DNA of 64,000 nucleotides, taken from assembly GCF_041435215.1 (NCBI RefSeq), contig NZ_CP108394.1, positions 5,146,001 to 5,210,000 of the forward strand, read 5' to 3'. A program made the translations under genes and the position numbers. Below, in pieces: positions 54,973 through 62,932 of this stretch; position 1 is the first letter of the stretch, and each line of letters begins with the position of its first letter. Under the pieces are notes generated by a model that saw nothing but the letters and a program-made list of their open reading frames with translations, ran no database searches and had not been told where the DNA came from. The stretch is from Streptomyces sp. NBC_01314. GTDB lineage: Bacteria; Actinomycetota; Actinomycetes; Streptomycetales; Streptomycetaceae.

Positions 54973-57969
54973 ATGTTCATGTTGATCCTTCTGGGCGGGG
55001 CAGCCGCCTTCTTCGTGGTCGCCATGATCATGGCTGCCACATCGAGCAAGAAGCAGGGCCAGGGCGGCGGCGGTCGGGCGCGCTCGTCGTCCAGCCGTTC
55101 CAAGTCGTCCTCCGCGGGCGGCGCCTCGGCACGCCGCGAAGACCTCCGGCTGCCGTACCGCTACGCCGACGACATGATCTTCGTCCACGGCGATTCGGTG
55201 TGGACCGGCCTCGTCCTGCCCAACGCCATCGACGAGTACCTGAACGCCCAGGAACTCCAGGCGATGGCCGAGGGCCCGCCGCGTGGTCTGCTCAACCTCG
55301 CCCGCGGCGACCGCAACGTCGAGTGCCACTACCGCAAGGTCTACCAGCCGATCACCGCGCTGACCTGGGCGGAAGACCTGAACGCGATCGCCTGGGACCC
55401 GACCGACAACTACAAGGCCTACAACCTCCGCAAGGCCGAGTACCAGGAACGCATCGGTGCCAACCGGGAGCGCAACGTCCTGCTCGTGAAACTGGGTTCG
55501 CTCAAGCGCAACAGCGGCGGCTCCGGAGTGATGTCCGAGGACGACGAACCTTACGACGAGCCCGGCCTGCTCCGCGGCGCGCGGGGTGCCGCCGACCACG
55601 TGGCCGCCACCGCGACCGGGGTCGCCGACGAGTATCTGTCCCCCTACGTCGTCGCGGAATGGACGCAGGTGGCGACCGAGGTCCATGAAAGCCTGGAGAC
55701 CCTCCGGGGGACCCCCCTCACCCGCGAAGAGCTCGTCTGGCTGATCCGCAAGCCCCTCCATGGTGACCTGCCCGTCCCGCCCGAGCCGGTGCTCGGCTCG
55801 CGCGCGTGGGGCCCCAACGCCTTCGACCTCGTCGTCGACTTCTCCGGCGAGAACCGCAAGACACACATCGTCCTGAACCAGTACGACGAGATCAGCGGCG
55901 AACAGCAGACCAGCTACACCACGACCTTGGTCGCCGCCAACTGGCCTGCGGAGACCCGCTTCCGCCAGTCGACGGCGTGGGCCCGTTACGCGGCCCAGCA
56001 CGTGGACTTCCCCGTCGAGATCGACATGCGGTTCACGCTCATCCCGTACCTGAAGTTCAAGGACCGCGCCGACAAGATCCGCGGCAACCTCGTCGACGAG
56101 ATGAACGACATGGCCAACTCCGGGCGCAGCCCGGACACCAAGCTGGCCCACCAGGTCACCCGCGCCCAGGAGCTCGTCGACGACATCGAGGAGCACAAGA
56201 TGCCGGCGATGGAGGCGCAGATCCGCTTCACGATCTCGGCTCCGAGCGTGAAGGAGCTGGAGCGCCGCCGCCGGGTCCTGGAGATGCAGTTCAAGCAGGA
56301 CCTGAAGGTCACTCTGCTGCGCCCGACCCGCCAACAGTGGCGTCTGCTCCAGTCCCAACTGCCGGGTGACGCTCCCAAGTTGCCGATCGCTCCCTACCTC
56401 CGTCTCCAGGAGGTCGAGCAGCTCGGAGCCGGTCTGCCCACCGCCGGAACGGAGTTGGGCGACAACCCCGAGCAGCGCTCCGGCAAGCGCCTCGGCTGGG
56501 TCGGCAACCTCGTCGGCTGGGCGGGCAAGATGCCGGTCCACTACTCACTGCACGTGGGCCCGGCCCGCAATGACGGCGGTGGCCTCGCCATCGTCGGCGC
56601 CTCGGGTGGTGGCAAGTCCTCCCTGGCCCTGCAGAAGTTCTACGAGGAGTCGGAGTCGGGCGTCCGCTGCCTGGTCATCGACCCGAAGACCGACTTCGCC
56701 CAGCTCTGCTACTACCTCGCCTTCGGCTCCCAGGTGAACGACCCTGAGTTCGCGAGCGATGCGGAGACGGGCCTCCTCGGCACTCCACAGAGCAAGTTCC
56801 AGCCGGTGAGCCCGGAGTTCTGGGCGGAGACGGAGGTCGTCGACCTCCTCAAGGGCCAGGCAGGCGTACTGGACCCCTGGGTCATCGCCCGTGACGTCCC
56901 GGCCGGCCGACTGCTCGCCGAGTCGATGCTGCGCGGCTTCCTCGGAGACGAGGACTACCAGCGGGTACGCCTCCCCGTCATCGAGGGGATGGCCACGGTC
57001 ATCGGCCGCTACAACTCCGCGATCCGCCAGGCGGTCGACCAGGGCCTGACGGCCCGCGACGCTGACGCGCAGGTACCGCGGCCGACGCTGTGGCAGGTGG
57101 TCGACGAGGTCGTGGCGGCGTACGAGCACGCCGTCGCGACGGGCGACCGGGAGGCCACGAAGGACCTGAAGCTGGCGCAGATGCTCCTCACCGAACTGCG
57201 CACGCTCCCCTACGCCCGACTCGCCTTCTCCGAGCAGCCACAGCCGCTCTCGGCGATGCGCAAGCGCCGTACGGTCATCACCCTCCGTGGCTTCCAGTCG
57301 CCCGCGGCTTCGGACCCGCGCAGCTGGAACCCGGCGGAACGCCTCGCGGCGACGGCCCTGATGGCTGTCGTCGAGCTGGGCAGCCAGATGCTCGACGTCG
57401 GCTACGAGAAGAACCCGGTGACGGGCGAGATCGGTCTGCGCCCCAAGGCACTGTTCGTGGACGAGGCGTACGTCGTCACGGCCACGGAGTCGGGCCGCGA
57501 CCTGATGCGCCGCGCCCTGAAGCAGGGCCGCTCGTACATGGCCGTGACCGTCCTGATCACCCAGCAGGCCATCGACCTGGTCCAGATCGAGGACTCGGAG
57601 GCCCGCAGCGGTGGCGCCAACCAGATCCACACGGTCTTCGCCTTCAAGCAGAAGTCCGCGCAGGAGGCGTCCCTGGTCGCCCCGCTGCTCGGCCGCCCCG
57701 AGGACGACCCGAAGGTCGTCGCCGCGCTCCAGGAACTCCGTACCGGCGTCTGCCTCCAGCGCGACGCCGACAAGCGCGTCGGCACGGTCGCCGTCGACCT
57801 GGTCTTCAAGGAGATCCTCGCGGCCACGGACACCAACGGCACCACCCGTCCGGCCCGGCAGGGCATCAACCCGCCGCTGAGCGTCTGGGACTGGACGTTC
57901 CTGCAGGAGGCGGAGGAGGACCCGGCGACGGCGACACGGTCCGCCACGCCGGAACCGTCTGCCGCATGA
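54973..57969 (+). CDS. VirB4/TraC-like secretion ATPase
   Basis: 998 residues. An N-terminal membrane helix (ILLGGAAAFFVVAMIMAATS, unusual for VirB4) and Ser-rich linker, a long N-domain, then a RecA-like ATPase: Walker A IVGASGGGKSSLA (near residue 542), Walker B ALFVDEAYVVT (near 826), and TVLITQQAIDLVQIED and HTVFAFKQKSAQEASL as in VirB4/TcpF. Energises pilus or channel assembly and substrate transfer. Ends overlapping or adjoining the next gene's reading region. Confidence 0.9.
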   Translation: MFMLILLGGAAAFFVVAMIMAATSSKKQGQGGGGRARSSSSRSKSSSAGGASARREDLRLPYRYADDMIFVHGDSVWTGLVLPNAIDEYLNAQELQAMAEGPPRGLLNLARGDRNVECHYRKVYQPITALTWAEDLNAIAWDPTDNYKAYNLRKAEYQERIGANRERNVLLVKLGSLKRNSGGSGVMSEDDEPYDEPGLLRGARGAADHVAATATGVADEYLSPYVVAEWTQVATEVHESLETLRGTPLTREELVWLIRKPLHGDLPVPPEPVLGSRAWGPNAFDLVVDFSGENRKTHIVLNQYDEISGEQQTSYTTTLVAANWPAETRFRQSTAWARYAAQHVDFPVEIDMRFTLIPYLKFKDRADKIRGNLVDEMNDMANSGRSPDTKLAHQVTRAQELVDDIEEHKMPAMEAQIRFTISAPSVKELERRRRVLEMQFKQDLKVTLLRPTRQQWRLLQSQLPGDAPKLPIAPYLRLQEVEQLGAGLPTAGTELGDNPEQRSGKRLGWVGNLVGWAGKMPVHYSLHVGPARNDGGGLAIVGASGGGKSSLALQKFYEESESGVRCLVIDPKTDFAQLCYYLAFGSQVNDPEFASDAETGLLGTPQSKFQPVSPEFWAETEVVDLLKGQAGVLDPWVIARDVPAGRLLAESMLRGFLGDEDYQRVRLPVIEGMATVIGRYNSAIRQAVDQGLTARDADAQVPRPTLWQVVDEVVAAYEHAVATGDREATKDLKLAQMLLTELRTLPYARLAFSEQPQPLSAMRKRRTVITLRGFQSPAASDPRSWNPAERLAATALMAVVELGSQMLDVGYEKNPVTGEIGLRPKALFVDEAYVVTATESGRDLMRRALKQGRSYMAVTVLITQQAIDLVQIEDSEARSGGANQIHTVFAFKQKSAQEASLVAPLLGRPEDDPKVVAALQELRTGVCLQRDADKRVGTVAVDLVFKEILAATDTNGTTRPARQGINPPLSVWDWTFLQEAEEDPATATRSATPEPSAA

Positions 57970-58010
57970 CACCGCGCCGAACCACCCCCACCCCCGGAGG
58001 CCCTACCTTC

Positions 58011-58679
58011 ATGTTCCTGTCCAAGACCGTCACCACCGGCGTCATGTCCCTGGCCCTGCTCACCACACTCACCGGATGCGGATCCGACTCCGGTGAGGAC
58101 GAGGGCGGTTCGTTCTTCGACAAAGCCAACTCCGCCTCCGCATCCGCCTCCGGGGGAACCAGCCGCCCCAGCGCCAAGACCTTGAGGGACGTCCAGGAGT
58201 TCATCACGGGGGCGGGGCTTCCGTGCGACAACCTGACTGACGACGAGATGGCGAAGGGAACGCCTCTCGGGGGGTTCCTCGGGCCTGCGGAACAAACCCA
58301 CAACCCTCCGGAGGAGGCCGACCCGTGGGCCATCCGTAAGGCCGGATTCTGCGGGGAGACTCGGTCCGACACGGGCGGCTGGCTCATCTACCTGCCCAAG
58401 GACATGAAGGCGTTCCAGGAGAACTATCGAAAGATAGCCCGCGAGTTGGCGAAGGAAGACGGCTACACCGAGAATCTCGCACGAGGGAAGTACTTCTTCG
58501 GTGCTGACTTCATCATCGACCCCACGAATTACCTGGCTAGCAAGACCTTGCTCGAAGCGGGCATGTTGATGGAGAACTGCGACCCGAGCTTCAAGGCTCC
58601 CGAGGGTTATCGCACGGAGGAAGCGTTGGCGAGCGGCTGCGTGCTGACGAACTATCTCCTCGATCCCCTGGATCAGTAG
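58011..58679 (+). CDS. T4SS-locus lipoprotein, GCVxTxY family
   Basis: 222 residues from ATG 58011 (GGAGG upstream; ATG 57966 in frame but inside the VirB4 end). Signal peptide with lipobox TLTGC. Ends CDPSFKAPEGYRTEEALASG then CVLTNYLLDP, the pattern shared with the lipoproteins at 40317 and 58800. The mature half carries Cys pairs probably in disulfides. Likely a surface part of the secretion apparatus; function unknown. Confidence 0.8.
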   Translation: MFLSKTVTTGVMSLALLTTLTGCGSDSGEDEGGSFFDKANSASASASGGTSRPSAKTLRDVQEFITGAGLPCDNLTDDEMAKGTPLGGFLGPAEQTHNPPEEADPWAIRKAGFCGETRSDTGGWLIYLPKDMKAFQENYRKIARELAKEDGYTENLARGKYFFGADFIIDPTNYLASKTLLEAGMLMENCDPSFKAPEGYRTEEALASGCVLTNYLLDPLDQ

Positions 58680-58799
58680 CGGGAGTGATCCCGTACGCGG
58701 TCCCGCAGCACACCAGTACCGGTGGATTTTCCTGTTCTGGAAGCCGGATTGCACATGAGCGACTACGCACCCGAATAAGCGAGTAAGGCAGAGAAGAGC

Positions 58800-59318
58800 A
58801 TGCGACTCAAGCAGGCAGTCACGGCAAGCACCGCCGCCCTTGCGGCCCTGCTCCTCCTCACCGGCTGTGGCGATGACGACGACCCCATGGCAGACCTCGG
58901 ACTGCCGTCCGCCTCGGACATGGCGTCCCTGGCCTCCCTCATCAACGAACACGCGGCCTGTCAGGACCTAGAGGCGGATCCTGCGGATTGGGACTACATG
59001 AAAGACGAGGCCAAGGATCCCGCGTGGGGCATCAAGGAACGCGCCTACTGCGAGGACGAATACGGAGACGACATCACGCTTCTCCTCATCAACGACATGC
59101 GGAAGTTCCAGGAGCAGAGCGCCAAGGGCGAAGAGTCGTGGCAGATCGGCCAGAACTTCGCCATCGCCCCGGTGAACGGCGAGACGATCCACCAGCTGGC
59201 CAGCAGCAAGATGCTGGCCCTGTCCTGCAGCCCGGATCTCACCGTGCCCAGCGGCTACAAAAAGATCGACGGACTCGTCGACGGATGCGTCATGACCGAC
59301 TACCTCTCGGACTCCTGA
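58800..59318 (+). CDS. T4SS-locus lipoprotein, GCVxTxY family
   Basis: 172 residues. Lipobox LLTGC. LINEHAACQDLEADPADWDY, IKERAYCEDEYGDDITLLLI, then the family end CSPDLTVPSGYKKIDGLVDG and CVMTDYLSDS. Tandem paralogue of the gene at 58011 but shorter. The first strands (DYMKDEAKDPAWGIKERAYC) resemble the corresponding WAIRKAGFC stretch there. Confidence 0.8.
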   Translation: MRLKQAVTASTAALAALLLLTGCGDDDDPMADLGLPSASDMASLASLINEHAACQDLEADPADWDYMKDEAKDPAWGIKERAYCEDEYGDDITLLLINDMRKFQEQSAKGEESWQIGQNFAIAPVNGETIHQLASSKMLALSCSPDLTVPSGYKKIDGLVDGCVMTDYLSDS

Positions 59319-59376
59319 CGCCCACAGAACCCGCTGCCCTGCTCCCTTCCCTTCACTGTCTCCGTTAGGACCTCAG

Positions 59377-61614
59377 ATGCCCTGGCACAACGCGCTGAGC
59401 CGCCGCATCCGAAAAGTCGGCGCAGCCGCCCGTGCCGGCCTGTTTCTGGTGCTGGCGCTGATCGCCCTCACCCTGGCCGCGCCGACGTCCGCGTCCGCGG
59501 ACTTCACCTGCGACTTGACCGGGGACGAGAGCTACCACAGGGACTCCCCGGGCAGTAACGGCGAGAGCTTCATACCCGCGGTCACGCAGTGGGGCACCGC
59601 CCCGGTAGGCGATCTCCTGAACGAAGAAGGAGTCCTGGCCGAGGACCTCAAAGTGAAGCCGAAGGACGCGGGCACCTACACGCTGTACGAACTGAACGGC
59701 ATGCGGGGTCTCAACTGGTCCATGACGTTCAAGGACGAGGAGGACGCCACCAAGAGCAACGGCACACGGTTCAGCGGGGCTGATGACTGTGAGTTCATGA
59801 CCTATGTCAACAACGGCATGGCAAATATCATCTTCTACGGCACCAAGGTCCTGACCCGGTTCTCCATCTCGGTCAAGGAGATGGCCTCCAACCCGAGTCC
59901 CTTCGCCAGTCTCTATTCGGGGCGGGACAACCTCGTCAAGACGCTCAAGTCCCACGTTCTCGTACCCGCCGTGCCGGTGATGATCGTGCTGGTCGGCTTC
60001 TGGGTCTTCACCAAGTGGCGTAAGGGCGACATGCGCGAGGTCTGGGCCGGGATCTCCTGGACCGCGTTGACAACGATCGCGGTGCTGGCCTTTCTGGGCG
60101 GCACCAACAACTACAACCTGTTCGTATCAGGCGCCGACAAATGGATCGCTGAGGCCAATTCGGCGCTCACCTCGACCGCGCTGTCCAGTGTGTCGGGTAC
60201 GCCGCAGCCACCATGCGACCTGAAGGACGACCGACCGAATGAGGGTCTTCGTCTCTCCAGTTGCGCGATGTACGACACACTGGCATTCCGCCCCTGGGCG
60301 CTGGGCCAGTTCGGAGAGCCGGGCAGCACCTGCATCTTCAGGAAGAAGAGCGACGGATCGACCGCCACGAACGGCTACTGCCCGACCAAGGTCCCGGACG
60401 GGGTCTCGATGGGAGTCCCGGAGCACACCGGTTGTTACTGGGGCACGGCGGGCAGCACCCGCTGCGCGGATCTCCGCGTGCGCCAGGCCGTCACACAGTC
60501 CACGACCAACATCGACACGACCGACATCGACGACAAGAAGGATGTCGACCAGTTCAAGGAATGGCAGCTGATCCGCGGAGACCTCGCCAAGGGCACGTAC
60601 TATCCGGTGGCCTACGCCGACTGGACAGGAAAGAACGCCACCGACCGGATGGGCATAGCCTTCTACTCCCTGATCGCCGCATTCATCGTCGGTGTGATGG
60701 TCATCGTGCTCAGCGCGCTGACCCTGCTCTGGCACGCGGTCACGCTGATCCTGATCATCATGCTGCCGCTGATCGCCACGCTCGGTATTCACCCCTCGCA
60801 GCAGAAGCTGCTCAAGGGTTGGTTGGAGACGTTCATCCACAGCTTCGTGCTGCGTGCGGGCTTCGGAGTGATCCTGACGGTCCTGCTCGTCCTCTACCAG
60901 GTGATCCTTCCGGCCCAGGTCGCCCTGGGCACTCAGCTGTTGATGCTGATCCTGGTCACAGCAGCCGTGGTGATGATGCTGAAAAAGCTCCTCGCCGGAA
61001 ACTTCAGCCCCGAGTTCGCGGGCGGCGCCGGTGACGCGATGGGCATCCGGGAGGCGGCGAGCGCGGGCAGCGACAAGATCGTCGCCAAGGGGGAGAAGGC
61101 CATGGTGAATGCGCCCAAGGCCAGCGGGAGAGTCGCGGGCAAGGCAGCCAAGGGCACGGCCTGGGCGGTGGACCGCGCCGTCTTCAAGGGCAAGGGGCGC
61201 GGCAAAATGCAGGAAATGGGTTGGCTCGGCCAGTCCAAGCGCGAGCAGCAACAGAGCGCCAAGCAGTCGGCGGACACCACACGCATGGTCAACGAAGAGG
61301 TACGGGAACGCCGGGAAGCAGCTCAGGCACAGCAGACGCCCCCCGCTTCCAAGGGCGGCCGGGTCAGCGGCTCAGGCAGCAAGACCCCCGTTCCTGCCGA
61401 GCCCTCCACGTCTACGGCACCCCAGCAACCACAGCCGCAGCCGCAGCCATCGACCCAGCGACCCCGCACGACGGCTCCGGAGCCGTCAGCACCGAATCCC
61501 CGACCGGCGAACCCCGAGCCGCCCGCCGCACCACGGCCGCCGGTCACCCCCCAGGCGCCGGCATCCCCGACCCCGCCCCCGAGGGACCCACGCAGCCCGA
61601 ACGGCCGCGTCTAG
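59377..61614 (+). CDS. VirB6/TrbL-like polytopic membrane protein
   Basis: 745 residues. Signal peptide (LFLVLALIALTLAAPTSASA), an extracellular Cys-containing N-domain, then about six helices (VPAVPVMIVLVGFWVFTKWR; FYSLIAAFIVGVMVIVLSAL; LILIIMLPLIATLGIHPSQQ; LRAGFGVILTVLLVLYQVIL; LLMLILVTAAVVMMLKKLLA). A second extracellular Cys-rich loop lies between them (CIFRKKSDGS, GCYWGT, RCADL). The C-terminal 180 residues are basic, then Pro/Gln-rich. Matches the inner-membrane channel role of VirB6/TrbL proteins. Confidence 0.82.
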   Translation: MPWHNALSRRIRKVGAAARAGLFLVLALIALTLAAPTSASADFTCDLTGDESYHRDSPGSNGESFIPAVTQWGTAPVGDLLNEEGVLAEDLKVKPKDAGTYTLYELNGMRGLNWSMTFKDEEDATKSNGTRFSGADDCEFMTYVNNGMANIIFYGTKVLTRFSISVKEMASNPSPFASLYSGRDNLVKTLKSHVLVPAVPVMIVLVGFWVFTKWRKGDMREVWAGISWTALTTIAVLAFLGGTNNYNLFVSGADKWIAEANSALTSTALSSVSGTPQPPCDLKDDRPNEGLRLSSCAMYDTLAFRPWALGQFGEPGSTCIFRKKSDGSTATNGYCPTKVPDGVSMGVPEHTGCYWGTAGSTRCADLRVRQAVTQSTTNIDTTDIDDKKDVDQFKEWQLIRGDLAKGTYYPVAYADWTGKNATDRMGIAFYSLIAAFIVGVMVIVLSALTLLWHAVTLILIIMLPLIATLGIHPSQQKLLKGWLETFIHSFVLRAGFGVILTVLLVLYQVILPAQVALGTQLLMLILVTAAVVMMLKKLLAGNFSPEFAGGAGDAMGIREAASAGSDKIVAKGEKAMVNAPKASGRVAGKAAKGTAWAVDRAVFKGKGRGKMQEMGWLGQSKREQQQSAKQSADTTRMVNEEVRERREAAQAQQTPPASKGGRVSGSGSKTPVPAEPSTSTAPQQPQPQPQPSTQRPRTTAPEPSAPNPRPANPEPPAAPRPPVTPQAPASPTPPPRDPRSPNGRV

Positions 61615-61655
61615 CGGCATCCGCGTACGCCCCGAGACCCCCGAGGAGCCGCTCC

Positions 61656-62285
61656 ATGCCGTCCCTGACCGCCGACCGCACGCCCGACCAACTGGTCGGG
61701 GAACTCCAGCGGTTCTTCGGCGTGGACTGGCCCACCGTCTGGGCCGGCGTCCCCGAAGACCAGGAAGGACTGGGGGCCTGGTGCTCCGGCTTCGGCTGGC
61801 AACCCCTGTGGTTCGAGGCAGGCCAGTGGGTCCGTACGGCAGCGGGCGGCCGCCTGTACCTGGCTTCGGTCGCGCCGGGTCGCCCGGTCACTCGCGTGGA
61901 GCACGTGCTGTGGTCGGCCCGCGCCGACTCGGCGGCGGAGAACGGGGCCTTGATGACGCTTCTCGGCCGCAAGTGGCCCTCGTACCTGGCCGCCGCCCAA
62001 GCTGCCCTGACCACGCCCGCGTGGTCAGGGGACTGGGACACCGTGGGGTTCCCTGACTCCCCCGGCCGCGCCTACTGGCGCGACGCGGAGTGGCGCGTGG
62101 AACACCAGGACCCATACCGGCTTGCGGTGTGGTCCTTCAGTACGCCGGGAGCACCGCTGATCGTGCTCAAGGCGAACCTCGCGGCGGGGACGGCTGCAGG
62201 ATGGGGCCCCGGCAGTGCGACGATCTCTCTCGCCTGCCACGGCCCGGCCGACCCAGACGATGAGGGGCCCGGCTGGTCATTGTGA
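61656..62285 (+). CDS. Hypothetical protein, first of tandem paralogues
   Basis: 209 residues from ATG 61656 (GAGGAGCC upstream). TPDQLVGELQRFFGVDWPTV, WAGVPEDQEGLGAWCSGFGW, then RVEHVLWSARADSAAENGAL and LGRKWPSYLAAAQAALTTPA. About one third identical by eye to the next gene, including VDWPTVW/VDWPTIW and GLxxWCxxFxWxP. No signal peptide, cytosolic. Position directly before the toxin-like gene suggests an accessory or immunity role; unproven. Confidence 0.7.
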   Translation: MPSLTADRTPDQLVGELQRFFGVDWPTVWAGVPEDQEGLGAWCSGFGWQPLWFEAGQWVRTAAGGRLYLASVAPGRPVTRVEHVLWSARADSAAENGALMTLLGRKWPSYLAAAQAALTTPAWSGDWDTVGFPDSPGRAYWRDAEWRVEHQDPYRLAVWSFSTPGAPLIVLKANLAAGTAAGWGPGSATISLACHGPADPDDEGPGWSL

Positions 62286-62305
62286 CGAACGAGAGGTGCT
62301 GAATC

Positions 62306-62932
62306 ATGGGAATCACTTCGGGCCGACAGGCCCGCACTCCGCAGGAATTGGTCACCGAGCTGCGCGGCTTGGCGGACGTTGACTGGCCCACCATTTGGGA
62401 CGGGCCGCCCTACCCGGGCAAGGGCCTGGACATGTGGTGCGCCCAGTTCAACTGGGTGCCAACCAGCTTCGAGCGTGTCCTCGAGGTACGCACCGACACC
62501 GACGGCAGCTTCCTCCTCAACAATCTGGCCGGCAGCTGGGCTCCGGTGACCAACCTCAGCCACTGGCTCTGGGGAGCCGGCGCCGAAGCCGTCGAAGAGA
62601 ACACCGCTCTCCTGACAGAAGTGGCCCGCGTCTGGCCCGTGTATCTGACGGCCGCCTGCTCGGTTCTGGACGAGCCGACCTGGGAGGGCGCCTGGGCCGC
62701 CGAGGACTTTCCCGAGAATCTCGGCAATCACGACGTCGGGTCACGCGCCTACCGGCTCGAGCAGCAGAACCCGCACCGGTTGGCGTACTGGATGCCTCGT
62801 GAAGCAACCGGCCCACTGGTGATCATGGAAGTCTCCCTCAAGGCCGACACCGCTGGGCCGATGCCCCGCCGGGGCGCCGCCAACCTGTCGATCAAATTCC
62901 ACCCGCGACCGGTCGAGATCGGAGGACTGTGA
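62306..62932 (+). CDS. Hypothetical protein, second of tandem paralogues
   Basis: 208 residues; ATG. TPQELVTELRGLADVDWPTI, GLDMWCAQFNWVPTSFERVL, LSHWLWGAGAEAVEENTALL and VARVWPVYLTAACSVLDEPT mirror the gene at 61656. Stop overlaps the next GTG start (GTGA), so the toxin-like gene is translationally coupled to it. Confidence 0.7.
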   Translation: MGITSGRQARTPQELVTELRGLADVDWPTIWDGPPYPGKGLDMWCAQFNWVPTSFERVLEVRTDTDGSFLLNNLAGSWAPVTNLSHWLWGAGAEAVEENTALLTEVARVWPVYLTAACSVLDEPTWEGAWAAEDFPENLGNHDVGSRAYRLEQQNPHRLAYWMPREATGPLVIMEVSLKADTAGPMPRRGAANLSIKFHPRPVEIGGL

